From Elysia chlorotica (Eukaryota > Mollusca > Gastropoda > Plakobranchidae): 64,000 nt of DNA. Of the stretch, positions 1 through 9,784 are shown piece after piece. The notes below the pieces were generated by a model. It searched no databases. It saw only the letters and a list, made by a program, of their open reading frames with translations, and was not told the DNA's origin. The translations under genes were made by a program, and so were the position numbers. The stretch lies in NCBI GenBank assembly GCA_003991915.1, contig RQTK01000012.1, positions 958,655-1,022,654 on the forward strand, read 5' to 3'. Position 1 is the stretch's first letter. Every line of letters begins with the position of its first letter.

Positions 1-210
1 TAAAGAATGACATTGTATCGTTACCTAAAAGTGTCGGATCGGGATAACCGCGGTTCGGGTCCCATGGTCGGTAGATTTGTCCGATTTCGTGCTCTGTATC
101 CCCGCTCTGTTTTGAGTGTGGCGGCACAAAAAATGTCAGAAGCCAGCCTTGGGATCCGTCCAGTATAGTCTAATGAGTGTTACGCTGGGCGTTGAATTAA
201 CTCAACTCAA
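1..210 (+). mobile_element. tRNA-derived SINE, 5'-truncated by window edge or decay
   Basis: CGCGGTTCGGGTCCCATGG at about 49-67 is a B-box-like remnant. The body (GTCGGTAGATTTGTCCGATT, then TATCCCCGCTCTG and GTGTGGCGGCACAAAAA) matches the better copy at 10707-10980. It ends in ACGCTGGGCGTTGAATTAAC with a small hairpin (GGCGTTGA / TCAACGCC). Confidence 0.65.
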
Positions 211-1930
211 CGCCACACTTAGAGAACTTGTGTGTGCATGCAGTGTTATGTGTATTCTTGTATATGCGTGAAGAGGTATGTGTCTTTAAATAAGAATTAT
301 GTATATTTGGCAGTGTACAATTTCAATAATTTATCATGTAAATGTAAAACGTTTATTTTATTTCTTATCTTATCTTTTCTTATCTTATCCTAATTCAGCA
401 AATTTAATTCTCAATGGCTAACACATCGATGTCTATGGCTCATTCGCGAATAGTCAAACATGATAAATGCTCTAAACCATATTGTTGCAGCTCTTTTCTG
501 TTTTTATTATAATCTGAGTGGCTTGTGCTTTAACTGTGTCTAAAATGTGAAATGGAGAAGAGGCCTTCATAATGATCCAATATATGTTTGACACTTAAAT
601 GATTTTTTTGATGCTCCACATTGCTGCTATCTGTTTGTCTTTATACCAATTTGTAATGCAAGGCCTTTCGTTATTAATATTAGCTGCGCAAAGAGTAAAA
701 TAGAAAAAATGTCAAATAAGATTAAAAAAATAAAATAAACTATGAAACAAAAACTCTGCTTGTATATAAAACTTGCATAATTTCCCTTCAGTTTTTATGT
801 GATACCCTGTAATGCAATTGTACCTGGAGTCTCCCCATAGATTCTAGTCGATGTGTATACATGCATTTATTGGATAAAGCTTTACTTCACTTGTATGTTT
901 AAATGAACATGGTTAGCATGTATGATTTCTCATTGCTATAGATAATGGCGTTTCTTCTAATCGAATGTAAAGTAAAGCATGTTGATGCTTAATTTTGTTT
1001 GAAAGATCGTCTAGTTGTTAAGTCATGACTAATTTTAAAAGGTGATTAAATTTGTTGCCTGTTTGACGAACGTTTAACAACGATGAATAATTGTTTATGG
1101 TACTATATACTCATAGGTTGCTATTTTCATTTGCTTTTTACATACATTTATAATTTTATATATAATTATTAATGATTCATTGTATGTTAACCTAAAATCG
1201 ATTCTATGGTGCTGCACATTGTTTGAGGTCTATTATTTTTGTATTAAGTCAGGATATATTTTTTAGAGCTGTACATTGACAAATCAAGGTACATTTTAAA
1301 TTACTTTTTCAAACTGTGATTAAAATTATATCTATCAAATGATAAATAATTGAATTAGTACTTACTTACAAGAATTAAATGATGAAAAACAAAATGCTGT
1401 TTAAATATGTAACTTGAATTATTGTTTTTGAAGTTTCTATCTGATTACACAAAATGCTGTTGTACCTGAAGCCCGTCCCCAAGATAATTATATTAAAAGT
1501 GTATTAATTTATATAAAAAAATTAAAAAAAGATTACAGTTAAAATTCACAAAAAAAAGGTATAATGCACTTGATATTGTGGTGATAATTTAAGTGAACTA
1601 TCAAGATTTCATAAATTTCAAGATACGAAACAAAAATACAAAGTTTTTCAACTAAAGTCGTATTCTTATGACAGCAGCATGAACTTCTATATATGCAACA
1701 ATACCTAGATTCTTTTTTTTCTACAATGTAAAAAGCCTTTAATAAATAATACGAATTATTGTATTACTAAAGAGATAGCCCCACTTTAAAAAACCCAGAA
1801 CAATTCGTACTTCACGAAAGTGTGTAAAATGGATCTTGTTCTGACAAACAACACTGAGTGATCTCGACTTGCAACATACGGTAGTCAATTGGTCAGTCTC
1901 ATTATAAAAGCTCAATTTGAAATATAGCTA
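211..1930. other. AT-rich DNA, nothing recognised
   Basis: No open frame of coding character, transposon or long microsatellite is seen on either strand. Stop codons are dense. Confidence 0.6.
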
Positions 1931-1935
1931 CTGTG

Positions 1936-1938
<3 letters not shown>

Positions 1939-1983
<45 letters not shown>

Positions 1984-2220
1984 AAGATCTAGATTTAGAT
2001 CTAGACAAGCCTTCTTCATTTTACTTTTACCTTTCATTCACTCATTCAACACATCTCTCTCGATCTTTTTATTATTTTAATGACACCCCCTCCCCCAATT
2101 CTCTCTCTCTCTCTCTCTCGATGCTTTTAATGATCCCCTCCCTCTTTCTCATTAGCTCTTTCTCTCCATCTTTTTAATGATCTCCCCCACCTCTCTCTCT
2201 CTTCTCTCTCTCACTCTCCC
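1939..2220 (+). repeat. CT-rich simple repeats
   Basis: (CT)n at 1939-1979 and shorter tracts at 2100-2119 and 2189-2215, with interspersed TTTTAATGA words at 2077, 2126 and 2172. Confidence 0.9.
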
Positions 2221-2386
2221 CTTTCAATTTCAAGGCAACCCTTGACCTCTCGTCCTAGATCTAGTAACCATAACAATGCGTGTGCGAGCCTGTACCACTG
2301 CAAACAATTTAGCATCGCCTAAGTTTGTCCACCGAGCAGTCACTCAGCCAGCCCGGTCTATGATCACATGCGCACAGACAGTGATG

Positions 2387-2590
2387 AGTGATGCAACAAT
2401 GTTTGCTTGGCTTCGCACATTCGGCGATAGAGACTGTGTTGGGCTAGGTCTTGATGGCACGCGCTGATCAGTGTGTACCGTAAAAAGTGATGCAACAATG
2501 TCTGCTTGGCCATGCACATTAATTTTTAGTGTTAGAGAATGCATGGGCCAAGGCACTGGTGGCTCACGATGATCAGCGTGTAAACGTAAG
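2387..2590 (+). repeat. Two ~99-bp diverged tandem units
   Basis: The block starting AGTGATGCAACAATGTYTGC occurs at 2387 and again at 2486; each ends near ATGATCAGYGTGTA. The two differ by small indels. Downstream, 2760-2905 is rich in CGGTTTAGCCG-like words (2767, 2802, 2863, 2880, 2896). Confidence 0.75.
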
Positions 2591-3299
2591 CCTAATGGTG
2601 GCGCTGATTAGCAAGAGAGGGGTGACGGTGGGCCTTGTTAGTGATAGATTTGATGACTCATGTCTGGCAGGGGCACTGCATTGCATAAGGGAGGGAAAGG
2701 GTTGTCCGAATACGCTGATTTTTCGAGAAACTCTACCACCCAGCGGCATGAAGTTAGTCATTTCTTTTCGGTTTAGCGATAGTATGCTGGCCGACGATTT
2801 CGGTTTACCGTAGGTTTCATATAAGGAAAAAAGAAGGAAACCGGCAATTATTTCGATTTCTTTTCGGTTTAGCCGTTTTTTCGGTTCAGCCGTTTTCGGT
2901 TTAAGTGTGTTCCACTGTATATATGTATATATAAAGTTTTTATTGTGCTGTATATTTATCGCTTGCACTTTTATTTGCTTGTTACATTTATTTGCAAAGC
3001 ACTTGATATAATTATTAAAACGGTGTTCTTCTTCAAAAGGCATTCATTGTTATTCAGTTTCTGTTGATGGTATCATTATGATTTTGATTTATATAAACAA
3101 GATATTTATTAAACGAATGTATAAAAAACATGAAAATTAATGAAAAATAAATAACAACAAAAATACACATGGAATAATAAGGCAATACGGTTACATTTTA
3201 AATTATAAAACGTAAAGATAAACAATCATCCAATTTAAATTGTTTCAACACGAGTGATTTGACTATGATTGAATGAACTGTCTAGAATATTATAAGATA

Positions 3300-3975
3300 A
3301 GCCATCCCACACCTACCCATGCCATCATACCGTAGACTACGCAACCTCAGAGATACACTAGTACACTCCACAGTACCCGCGAACAATACACACACAGGCA
3401 GCTCCCCCTGCAATGTTACCAGATGCATGACATGCCCATATATCACCTCCACCTCCACATTCCAATCCTCAACTCATGGCAAGACACACATCACCCACAA
3501 CCTTTCCTGCAAATCACACAACGTCATATTATACCTAATCGCCTGCACGAAATGCAACAAACAATATGTAGGACAAACATCACAAACATTACGCAATCGC
3601 TTCACAAATCACAGATTCGCCATTAACAACGACCGAGACCAACCTGTAGCTAGACACTTTAACCTCCCTGGACACACCATAAAAGACCTTAACATCACAC
3701 CCATCGACCAACTTATCAGAGCAGACACATTCACCCTCACCAACAAAGAAACATATTGGATACACACTCTTCAGACTATGACACCCAACGGCATGAACAC
3801 CAACAACCAATCACAGTTCCCAATTTCAGCACTCACCAACACGGCGCAATGATCATACCAACTAACAACAAACATGAGACACCTAACACTACTAGTAACA
3901 GCATTGGTGGCGGGAGGTCTGACACAGTGACAGCACCGCAGCAGGAGAGCCACCGAGAAGGAATCAGACGACCAG
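3300..3975 (+). pseudogene. Penelope-like element fragment with GIY-YIG endonuclease
   Basis: The open stretch 3319-3852 contains a cysteine-rich CNVTRCMTCPY linker, then YLIACTKCNKQYVGQTSQT and LRNRFTNHR, with ARHFNLPGH further on. This is the GIY-YIG nuclease that follows the reverse transcriptase in Penelope-like retroelements. Relative to the other copy in this window there is a 3-base insertion at the GIY motif (ILYLI for IYLI). The element starts abruptly at about 3300, where similarity to the second copy stops, so the RT is missing. It runs into a (GA)n tract at 3991. Confidence 0.85.
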
Positions 3976-3985
3976 CAAAGTAGAG

Positions 3986-3990
<5 letters not shown>

Positions 3991-4060
<70 letters not shown>

Positions 4061-4110
4061 ATCAGTAAGTAAGTAACGGGGAAAGGGTTAAACTGTAAAT
4101 CAGTTAGCAA

Positions 4111-4189
<79 letters not shown>

Positions 4190-4253
4190 GAGAGAGAGAG
4201 AGCATCAGTCAGTAAGTAACGGGAAAAGGGTAAAACTGTTAATAAGTTAGCAA

Positions 4254-4302
<49 letters not shown>
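3991..4302 (+). repeat. Higher-order repeat: (GA)n plus ~60-bp spacer, repeated
   Basis: The spacer GCATCAGTMAGTAAGTAACG then GGRAAAGGGTWAAACTGT and AGTTAGCAACATGG occurs twice (4059-4113 and 4202-4257), each copy between (GA)n tracts. A weaker third trace, CAGTAAGTAATGG before (GA)n, is at 4808-4882. Confidence 0.85.
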
Positions 4303-4305
<3 letters not shown>

Positions 4306-4557
4306 CAGATAGAGAGAGATAAGAAGGAAGATGAGAACGAGAAAGATAGAGAGCAACTGAGACCGAACGGGAGGGAGATAAAGAATAGTAAAGCTCAGGC
4401 CTACACCTGTCCTTAATGTCCTAGCACATGTACTAAAAGAACTACAGGACCGCAATGAGTTGTATTGATAACCATTGTTTGTAACCAATCGAACAACTCT
4501 TTCTTAATCTTAAGCACTGTGTTTACCATTACACTTTAGAATTTATACATATTTTAC

Positions 4558-4838
4558 ACAGAGAGAAAGTGAAGAGGGGAGGCTAAGAGAGAGAGAAAGA
4601 GTCAGAGAGAAAGAGAGAGCGAGGGAGAGAGAGAGTGTACAAGACAGAGAGCGATATATATTTATAAGCTTATTGATTGATTATGCCACTGTTAGCATCC
4701 TTTACCTTTGAAGACACCTGTAGGCCTAGTGATGTTTAGTTAACCTCGACACGTCTCCTGTAATGGGACTTGACCTGCACAATGTATCTGATATAGTGAG
4801 GAAGAAACAGTAAGTAATGGAGAGAGAGAGAGAGAGCG

Positions 4839-4884
<46 letters not shown>

Positions 4885-5050
4885 AATATGGAGTAAGAGT
4901 TTATTGTTAGCATTACATTGTATTATAAAGCCTTGCTACTCCTGACATAGAGCTTTTAAGTCACTATACAATGTATAATCAAAATAAAAATATTATCCCA
5001 CACATCTCTCTCTCTCAACCCCCCCCTTTCCCCATTTCGCATCCCAATAT
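4558..5050 (+). repeat. GA-rich DNA then CT-rich stretch
   Basis: Imperfect GA repeats at 4558-4655, (GA)n at 4820-4882, then a C/T-rich block from 5005. No coding sequence recognised. Confidence 0.8.
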
Positions 5051-5413
5051 TCCTCTCCCCCATGCACTATCTTCATACATCCCACTTTGGCCCCTGTCCC
5101 TTCCCCCATAAATATAATCATCCCCCCTCCGCACATTCACTCACAAAGGCTGCGCCTCGCGCACACACAACCCGACCACATTTTTTGAAGAAACACTCTC
5201 TCCGCCCCCCTCTTTCTCACTCCTTGTTACTTCATGTACTATGTGGTCCTATGCTATGTAGTATAAAATAGACTGTATTCTCTACTTTTGTTTTTATTTC
5301 TGATGAAGCCATTAAAGGCGTAACGTATACATGTATTTTTTCTATTTCTAGTTGTGTTTGATTTGTTGTGTCCCTCACTTGCTAAGTTGTGCGTATTCTT
5401 CTCTTTATTATTA

Positions 5414-5483
5414 TACTACTGCTACTACTACTACTACTACTACTACTATGATACAGAGAAGCAGGCCAACAACTATAGAGGCT

Positions 5484-5558
<75 letters not shown>
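5414..5558 (+). repeat. (CTA/TAC)n tracts at 5414-5448 and 5484-5558
   Basis: Two nearly perfect trinucleotide tracts with a 35-base spacer. The second abuts the truncated 3' end of the minus-strand Penelope-like fragment. Confidence 0.95.
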
Positions 5559-6745
5559 GTTTGTGATGTTTGTCCTACATATTGTTTGTTGCATTTGGTG
5601 CAGGCGATTAGGTATATGACGTTGTGTGATTTGCAGGAAAGGTTGTGGGTGGTGTTGTGTGTCTTGCCATTGGTTGAGGATTGGAATGTGGAGGTGGAGG
5701 TGATATATGGGCATGTCATGCATCTGGTGACATTGCAGGGGGAGCTGCCTGTGTGTGTGTTGTTCGTGGGTACTGTGGAGTGTACTAGTGTATCTCTGAG
5801 GTTGCGTCGGTCTGCGGTATGATGGCATGGGTAGGTGTGGGATGGCTTTCCTGCATCTGTCTGATGAGTGGAGGAGTGGGAAGTATCTTCTGAGGATAGA
5901 TGAGATGTTAGGGAGTGCTGGGTTGTATGTGATGACTAGTGGGACTCTGGATGTTTGTTGTTGTGTTTTGGGGCGTCTCTGTATGGCTAAGTTGCGTGGT
6001 GTTTGTGTGGCTTTCTCAATGGCGGCTTGAATGTGCTTGTTAGGGAAGCCCCGTGCTGCAAGGTGTTGTGTAAGTTCCTCTAGCCTGACTTTCAGGGTGG
6101 CCTGGAAGAACAGAATCCTAACCAGTCTGAAGGCCAGGCTATAGGGGATGCTACGTTTTGTGTGATGCGGGTGACATGAAGTCCAGTGTAAGTAATTGAA
6201 TGTGTCTGTGGGTTTGGAATAGAGGTCTGTGTGTAGTGTGTTGTTGTGTAATGTGACCATAACATCAAGAAATGGTATGTGTATGGGTGAAATGTGGCTG
6301 GTGAACTTGATGCTGCGGTGGAATGAGTTAGCGTGTAGTAGAAATGCATCAAGGCTGGCGCGCCATGGGTCATATGAGAAATACATCATCAATATATCTC
6401 AGCCAGATGAGAGGTTCTTTTCAAATGAATGCACAAGTCGGCTCTCCAGGGCACCCATGAACAGGTTGGCGTAAGTGGGTGCCATGCATGTACCCATGGC
6501 CGTGTTATGTATCTGTATGTATGTGTCGTCCATGAATGTGAAGGTGTTGAGTGTGAGGATGAGTTTTGTGAGGTCACAGAGGAAGGATGGGGATGGTGTG
6601 GTGCCTACTTCTCTGCCCTCCCTCAGTGCCGCACGGCAAGCGTTATACCCTCCTCGTGTGGGATATTTGTGTACAATGCGCTGACATCCATTGTACACAG
6701 GAGGGTATCTGGAGGGATGGGGCCTAACGCGTTGATTTCTTCGAT
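5559..6745 (-). pseudogene. Penelope-like element, RT plus start of GIY-YIG, frameshifted
   Basis: Read on the minus strand from 6745 downwards: TMDVSALYTNIPHEEG (RT motif A), then MGTCMAPTYANLFMGALES (motif B), then WLRYIDDVFLI in a different frame near 6385-6410 (catalytic YIDD), then HISPIHIPFLDVMV. The last part is a cysteine-rich linker and YVGQTSQ of the GIY-YIG domain near 5560. At least three frame changes and an in-frame stop after the YIDD box disable it. Both ends stop at (GTA)n repeats. It shares the 5575-5835 part with the copy at 3300. Confidence 0.85.
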
Positions 6746-6770
6746 TACTACTACTACTACTACTACTACA
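6746..6770 (+). repeat. (TAC)n tract at the other end of the Penelope-like fragment
   Basis: About eight TAC units in the same strand sense as the tract at 5484-5558, at the 5' truncation of the element. Confidence 0.9.
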
Positions 6771-6959
6771 AGGATACTGTACAAGTTGTCCAGATCTACT
6801 GGATCCCACTGGACTAGATCAAACCTCGGCTCTGTTTGTTAGCTGCGATGGTTAAAAAGTCGAATCATAAGATATACGGAAGAGGAGGAAGTAGGCTACA
6901 AGTACTAAGCTTAGCTTCTAAAGGGCCTTAGGCCTTACAGAAAAAAAGTTACAGAATTG

Positions 6960-7275
6960 CACAGTATGATGTCTAGATCTAATAGATGTAGCTCTAATTA
7001 ACCTCTTTGCTTAGACCTAGGCCTAGTAGATAACTTGAATTGGTTTTTAAAACGTCAAACATCAGTATTAGATCTATAGGCTATTGAGCCTAGATCACCT
7101 GACGGGCTGGCCTATCTAGTAGGCTACTAGATCTAGATCTAGATCTAGATCTAGTATAATAATAGGCCTACAGGCGAACAGAATACTCCATTCATCTAGA
7201 CCTAGATCTAGATCTAAATGAGTAAATCTAGACCTAGATCTATGTATGTACTGAGAAATAAGGGTAGAGATCTAG
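6960..7275 (+). repeat. AGATCT/CTAGAT and AGGCCTA-rich segment
   Basis: GATCTA is tandem at 7128-7152, and CTAGATCT, CTAGACCT and AGGCCTA words are scattered throughout. The words are self-complementary, so the segment reads nearly alike on both strands. Confidence 0.85.
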
Positions 7276-8656
7276 ATTCTATGTACTGATTAAGGAAACA
7301 ATTATGATAATTTATTTTCAAATTCTTAAATTATGTTTGTAACACATTTTTTGTGAGTTCTTTGCAACATGTTTCAATTGTACTATACACAATTTGTTTT
7401 ATTTAGGCCTACTTACCCTGTGAATTAAATATCCCCAAGAGGGGTAAATAAAATATTCTGTATTCTGTATCTTCTAATAACGTTTCCGTTTTCTATCACA
7501 GCCTCACAACTTGAGGACTTGTGTGAACTGCGCTCTGACTCAACAAGCACTAGTCTGAGGTGGCTTTTTTGGTGCAGCAGTATGCCAAGTTTATCTGCCA
7601 AGGCTATGTAGAAACTAGAATCCAGACCAAGAGTCTTCGGTACATGTTATGATGTTAATAATGTATCTTAAATAGTTCTTGAGCCTGTACGCTGAAGTTT
7701 TCTTGAGGATTAGAGGCTGTGTAAGTAAAATGTTGCAGTATATCTAGTTTACAACTTGTCGTAAGAATATGTATAAGAAGAGGAAGGCTTACAGTGACAT
7801 TGTACTTAGAATCTACACAGTACAGTCCTATGAAGCAAAAAGGGTGAATCACTCTATCAGGCACGTATTCGAAAACTTGACTAGACCTAGTGTCTTTAAG
7901 CAGCATCAAATGGAGTTTAAGAGGTTGAAAAATAATTTTAACAGTTCTAGAACCAGAGATTTAAATACTTTTTAGTTGAATTTGAAAATGGCAACATAAG
8001 AGTGTTTTTCTCTAGCTCAAAACCATAAGTAGCGACTTAGGCTGATTCACCCTGATTACCTCACATATAAACCTAAACCTAGATCTGGTGTCACTGAAAC
8101 ATGAAGTATAAATGGATGAATTATGTATAGCTTTATTGACAATTCCCCACTTCTATGGCACACGCAACCATGCCCAATGAAAAAAGAAAAAGAGGTACTT
8201 ACCAAATGCAGGGGTGATGGGGGCACTTACCCTCATGGAAGCAAGACAGCTGAAGAGGAGGAGGGGGAGCGAGTCTTCCAGAAATAATAAAGGGTAAAAG
8301 TTGGACCCTTATTTCCCCTTTAAATTAAATATTACATAGCCTTTAGACTCTAAATTTGAAAGCAGGGAAAAACTCAGGTGCAAAGGCCATTGCGCATATT
8401 TATCTATTCCAGATTGCTCTGCGGTGTAAACTGTAATGACTCTGGGTCTGCCCTGACTTAGATGCCTAGTCCCAAATTATTTCCATTCATTCTTAAACTA
8501 AGTTCATAAAGTTGACAGGCCCATTAACTTTCAAATTATTTTTCAGAGGTAGCTGAAACCTAGGAGCTTACGGTTTTACCGAGATATTTATATAAGCAAG
8601 CTAAGTTTTAGATTTCAGTTTTGAAAATGTAAAGTATCTTTGCAGAGAATCGTATT
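7276..8656. other. Region upstream of the MITE; nothing recognised
   Basis: Contains short AT-rich stretches and GCCTA words. An upstream non-coding exon of ZFYVE27 or its promoter could lie here or between 9221 and 9588, but no defining signal is visible. Confidence 0.4.
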
Positions 8657-8664
8657 CTTAGTTT

Positions 8665-9212
8665 GGCACTCCTTGAGTTTTGTGGTCCCTAACCTGTGGG
8701 CGATCAAAATGGCTTGGTGGGCGGGATTCGAGGGGTGGGTGGGTAGGATTCGATTACATGGGAGTTAGTCAAACTGTGAAGAGAGAGGGGGGGAGAGAGA
8801 TAACAAGAGACATACAGACAGAGCAAGCCAGTGTGAGAGACAGAGATAGAGATCTAAAGTGTGAATTGCTTTAACAGATCAATCTGGTCTAATTCTGATA
8901 TGTGCTTGTTTAAATCACTTTATGTTGTCCCCACCCCCCTTCTCTGCCCGCATTCTACCAGTGTTCAAATAGGCCTAAACAATTGAATACAATCAAATCG
9001 CGTCCTGTCTTTTTTAATCTAACAAAACATGCCAAGAAAATAAAAAATTTAAGACAGGGAGAACAGCTAGCAAGTATTTTATTCAATTTTAATAGAAAAA
9101 AATAACAAGACAGGGAGTGCAGCTGGCTGGTATTTTTTAAAATTTTAATAATCGAATTCCGGCGGCCCACCCATTTGATCGCCCATAGGGACCACAAAAC
9201 TCAGGGAGTGCC
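8665..9212. mobile_element. 548-bp MITE with ~60-bp inverted ends and 8-bp target duplication
   Basis: The left end at 8665 begins GGCACTCCYTGAGTTTTGTG and the reverse complement of the right end (9212 leftwards) begins the same way. Similarity continues for about 60 bases (GGTCCCTA, GGGCGATCAAA, ATTCGA). The exact octamer CTTAGTTT flanks both sides (8657-8664 and 9213-9220). Near the right end a unit of about 60 bases, carrying ACAGGGAG then AGCTRGC, is repeated twice (9050-9150). There is no transposase. Eight-base duplications are made by hAT and P-type transposases among others; the end sequence is not a typical hAT CAG, so the superfamily is open. Confidence 0.85.
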
Positions 9213-9588
9213 CTTAGTTTGATCTAATCTACTAAATGCTAAATTAAATATATTTCTTCTAGTTCCTATTTGAGAAAGACATTTTTATTGTAACACATTC
9301 AGAGAATAATGACCTCTAGAATAGATCAATTTTAAGGTATATTGGCAACTCCACTCAATATATTATTTGTCCTCAATTCTAGAGATTTAGAACGTGACAT
9401 ATGGATGATAGTGATATACAAGTCATGTGGTCTAAGTATTAGACAAAGACAATGGAACTTAGAAGTGTTGACAACTGGAGATAGACACCAAGGAATAAAT
9501 TGCAAACATTTTTCGTGTGATTACAAGTTATTATTGAAACTTTCTGTTCTTGTAACTTGATACTTATTCTTTCTTTCTTTTTTGTCAG

Positions 9589-9784
9589 GTCCTGGCTGTC
9601 AAATTATATAAAAACCTAAAGGAGTAAAGTTTAAAAACAAAATGGGCAAAGAAGATACCAATGGGAAGAAAAGAGAAACTTCCATGGTTCTGGATCTTTC
9701 TGATTTTGTCACAGAAGTGGACAGATTTTCTCGCCTGATAGAGCCCTTTGCACTGGCTTTCTACCTGGTTGATGACATAAGAAG
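9589..9784 (+). CDS. ZFYVE27: ZFYVE27 exon with start codon (5' UTR tail plus codons 1-48)
   Basis: A pyrimidine-rich stretch ending TTTGTCAG at 9588 looks like a splice acceptor, so at least one non-coding exon should lie upstream; I could not place it. ATG at 9642 sits in AAACAAAATGG, a good animal start context, and no in-frame ATG precedes it in the exon. The exon encodes 47 complete codons ending in DDIR plus two bases of an Arg codon; GTTAAC at 9785 is the donor. The peptide VLDLSDFVTEVDRFSRLIEP matches the protrudin N-terminal region before the first membrane segment, which in mammals overlaps the Rab11-binding part. Confidence 0.85.
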
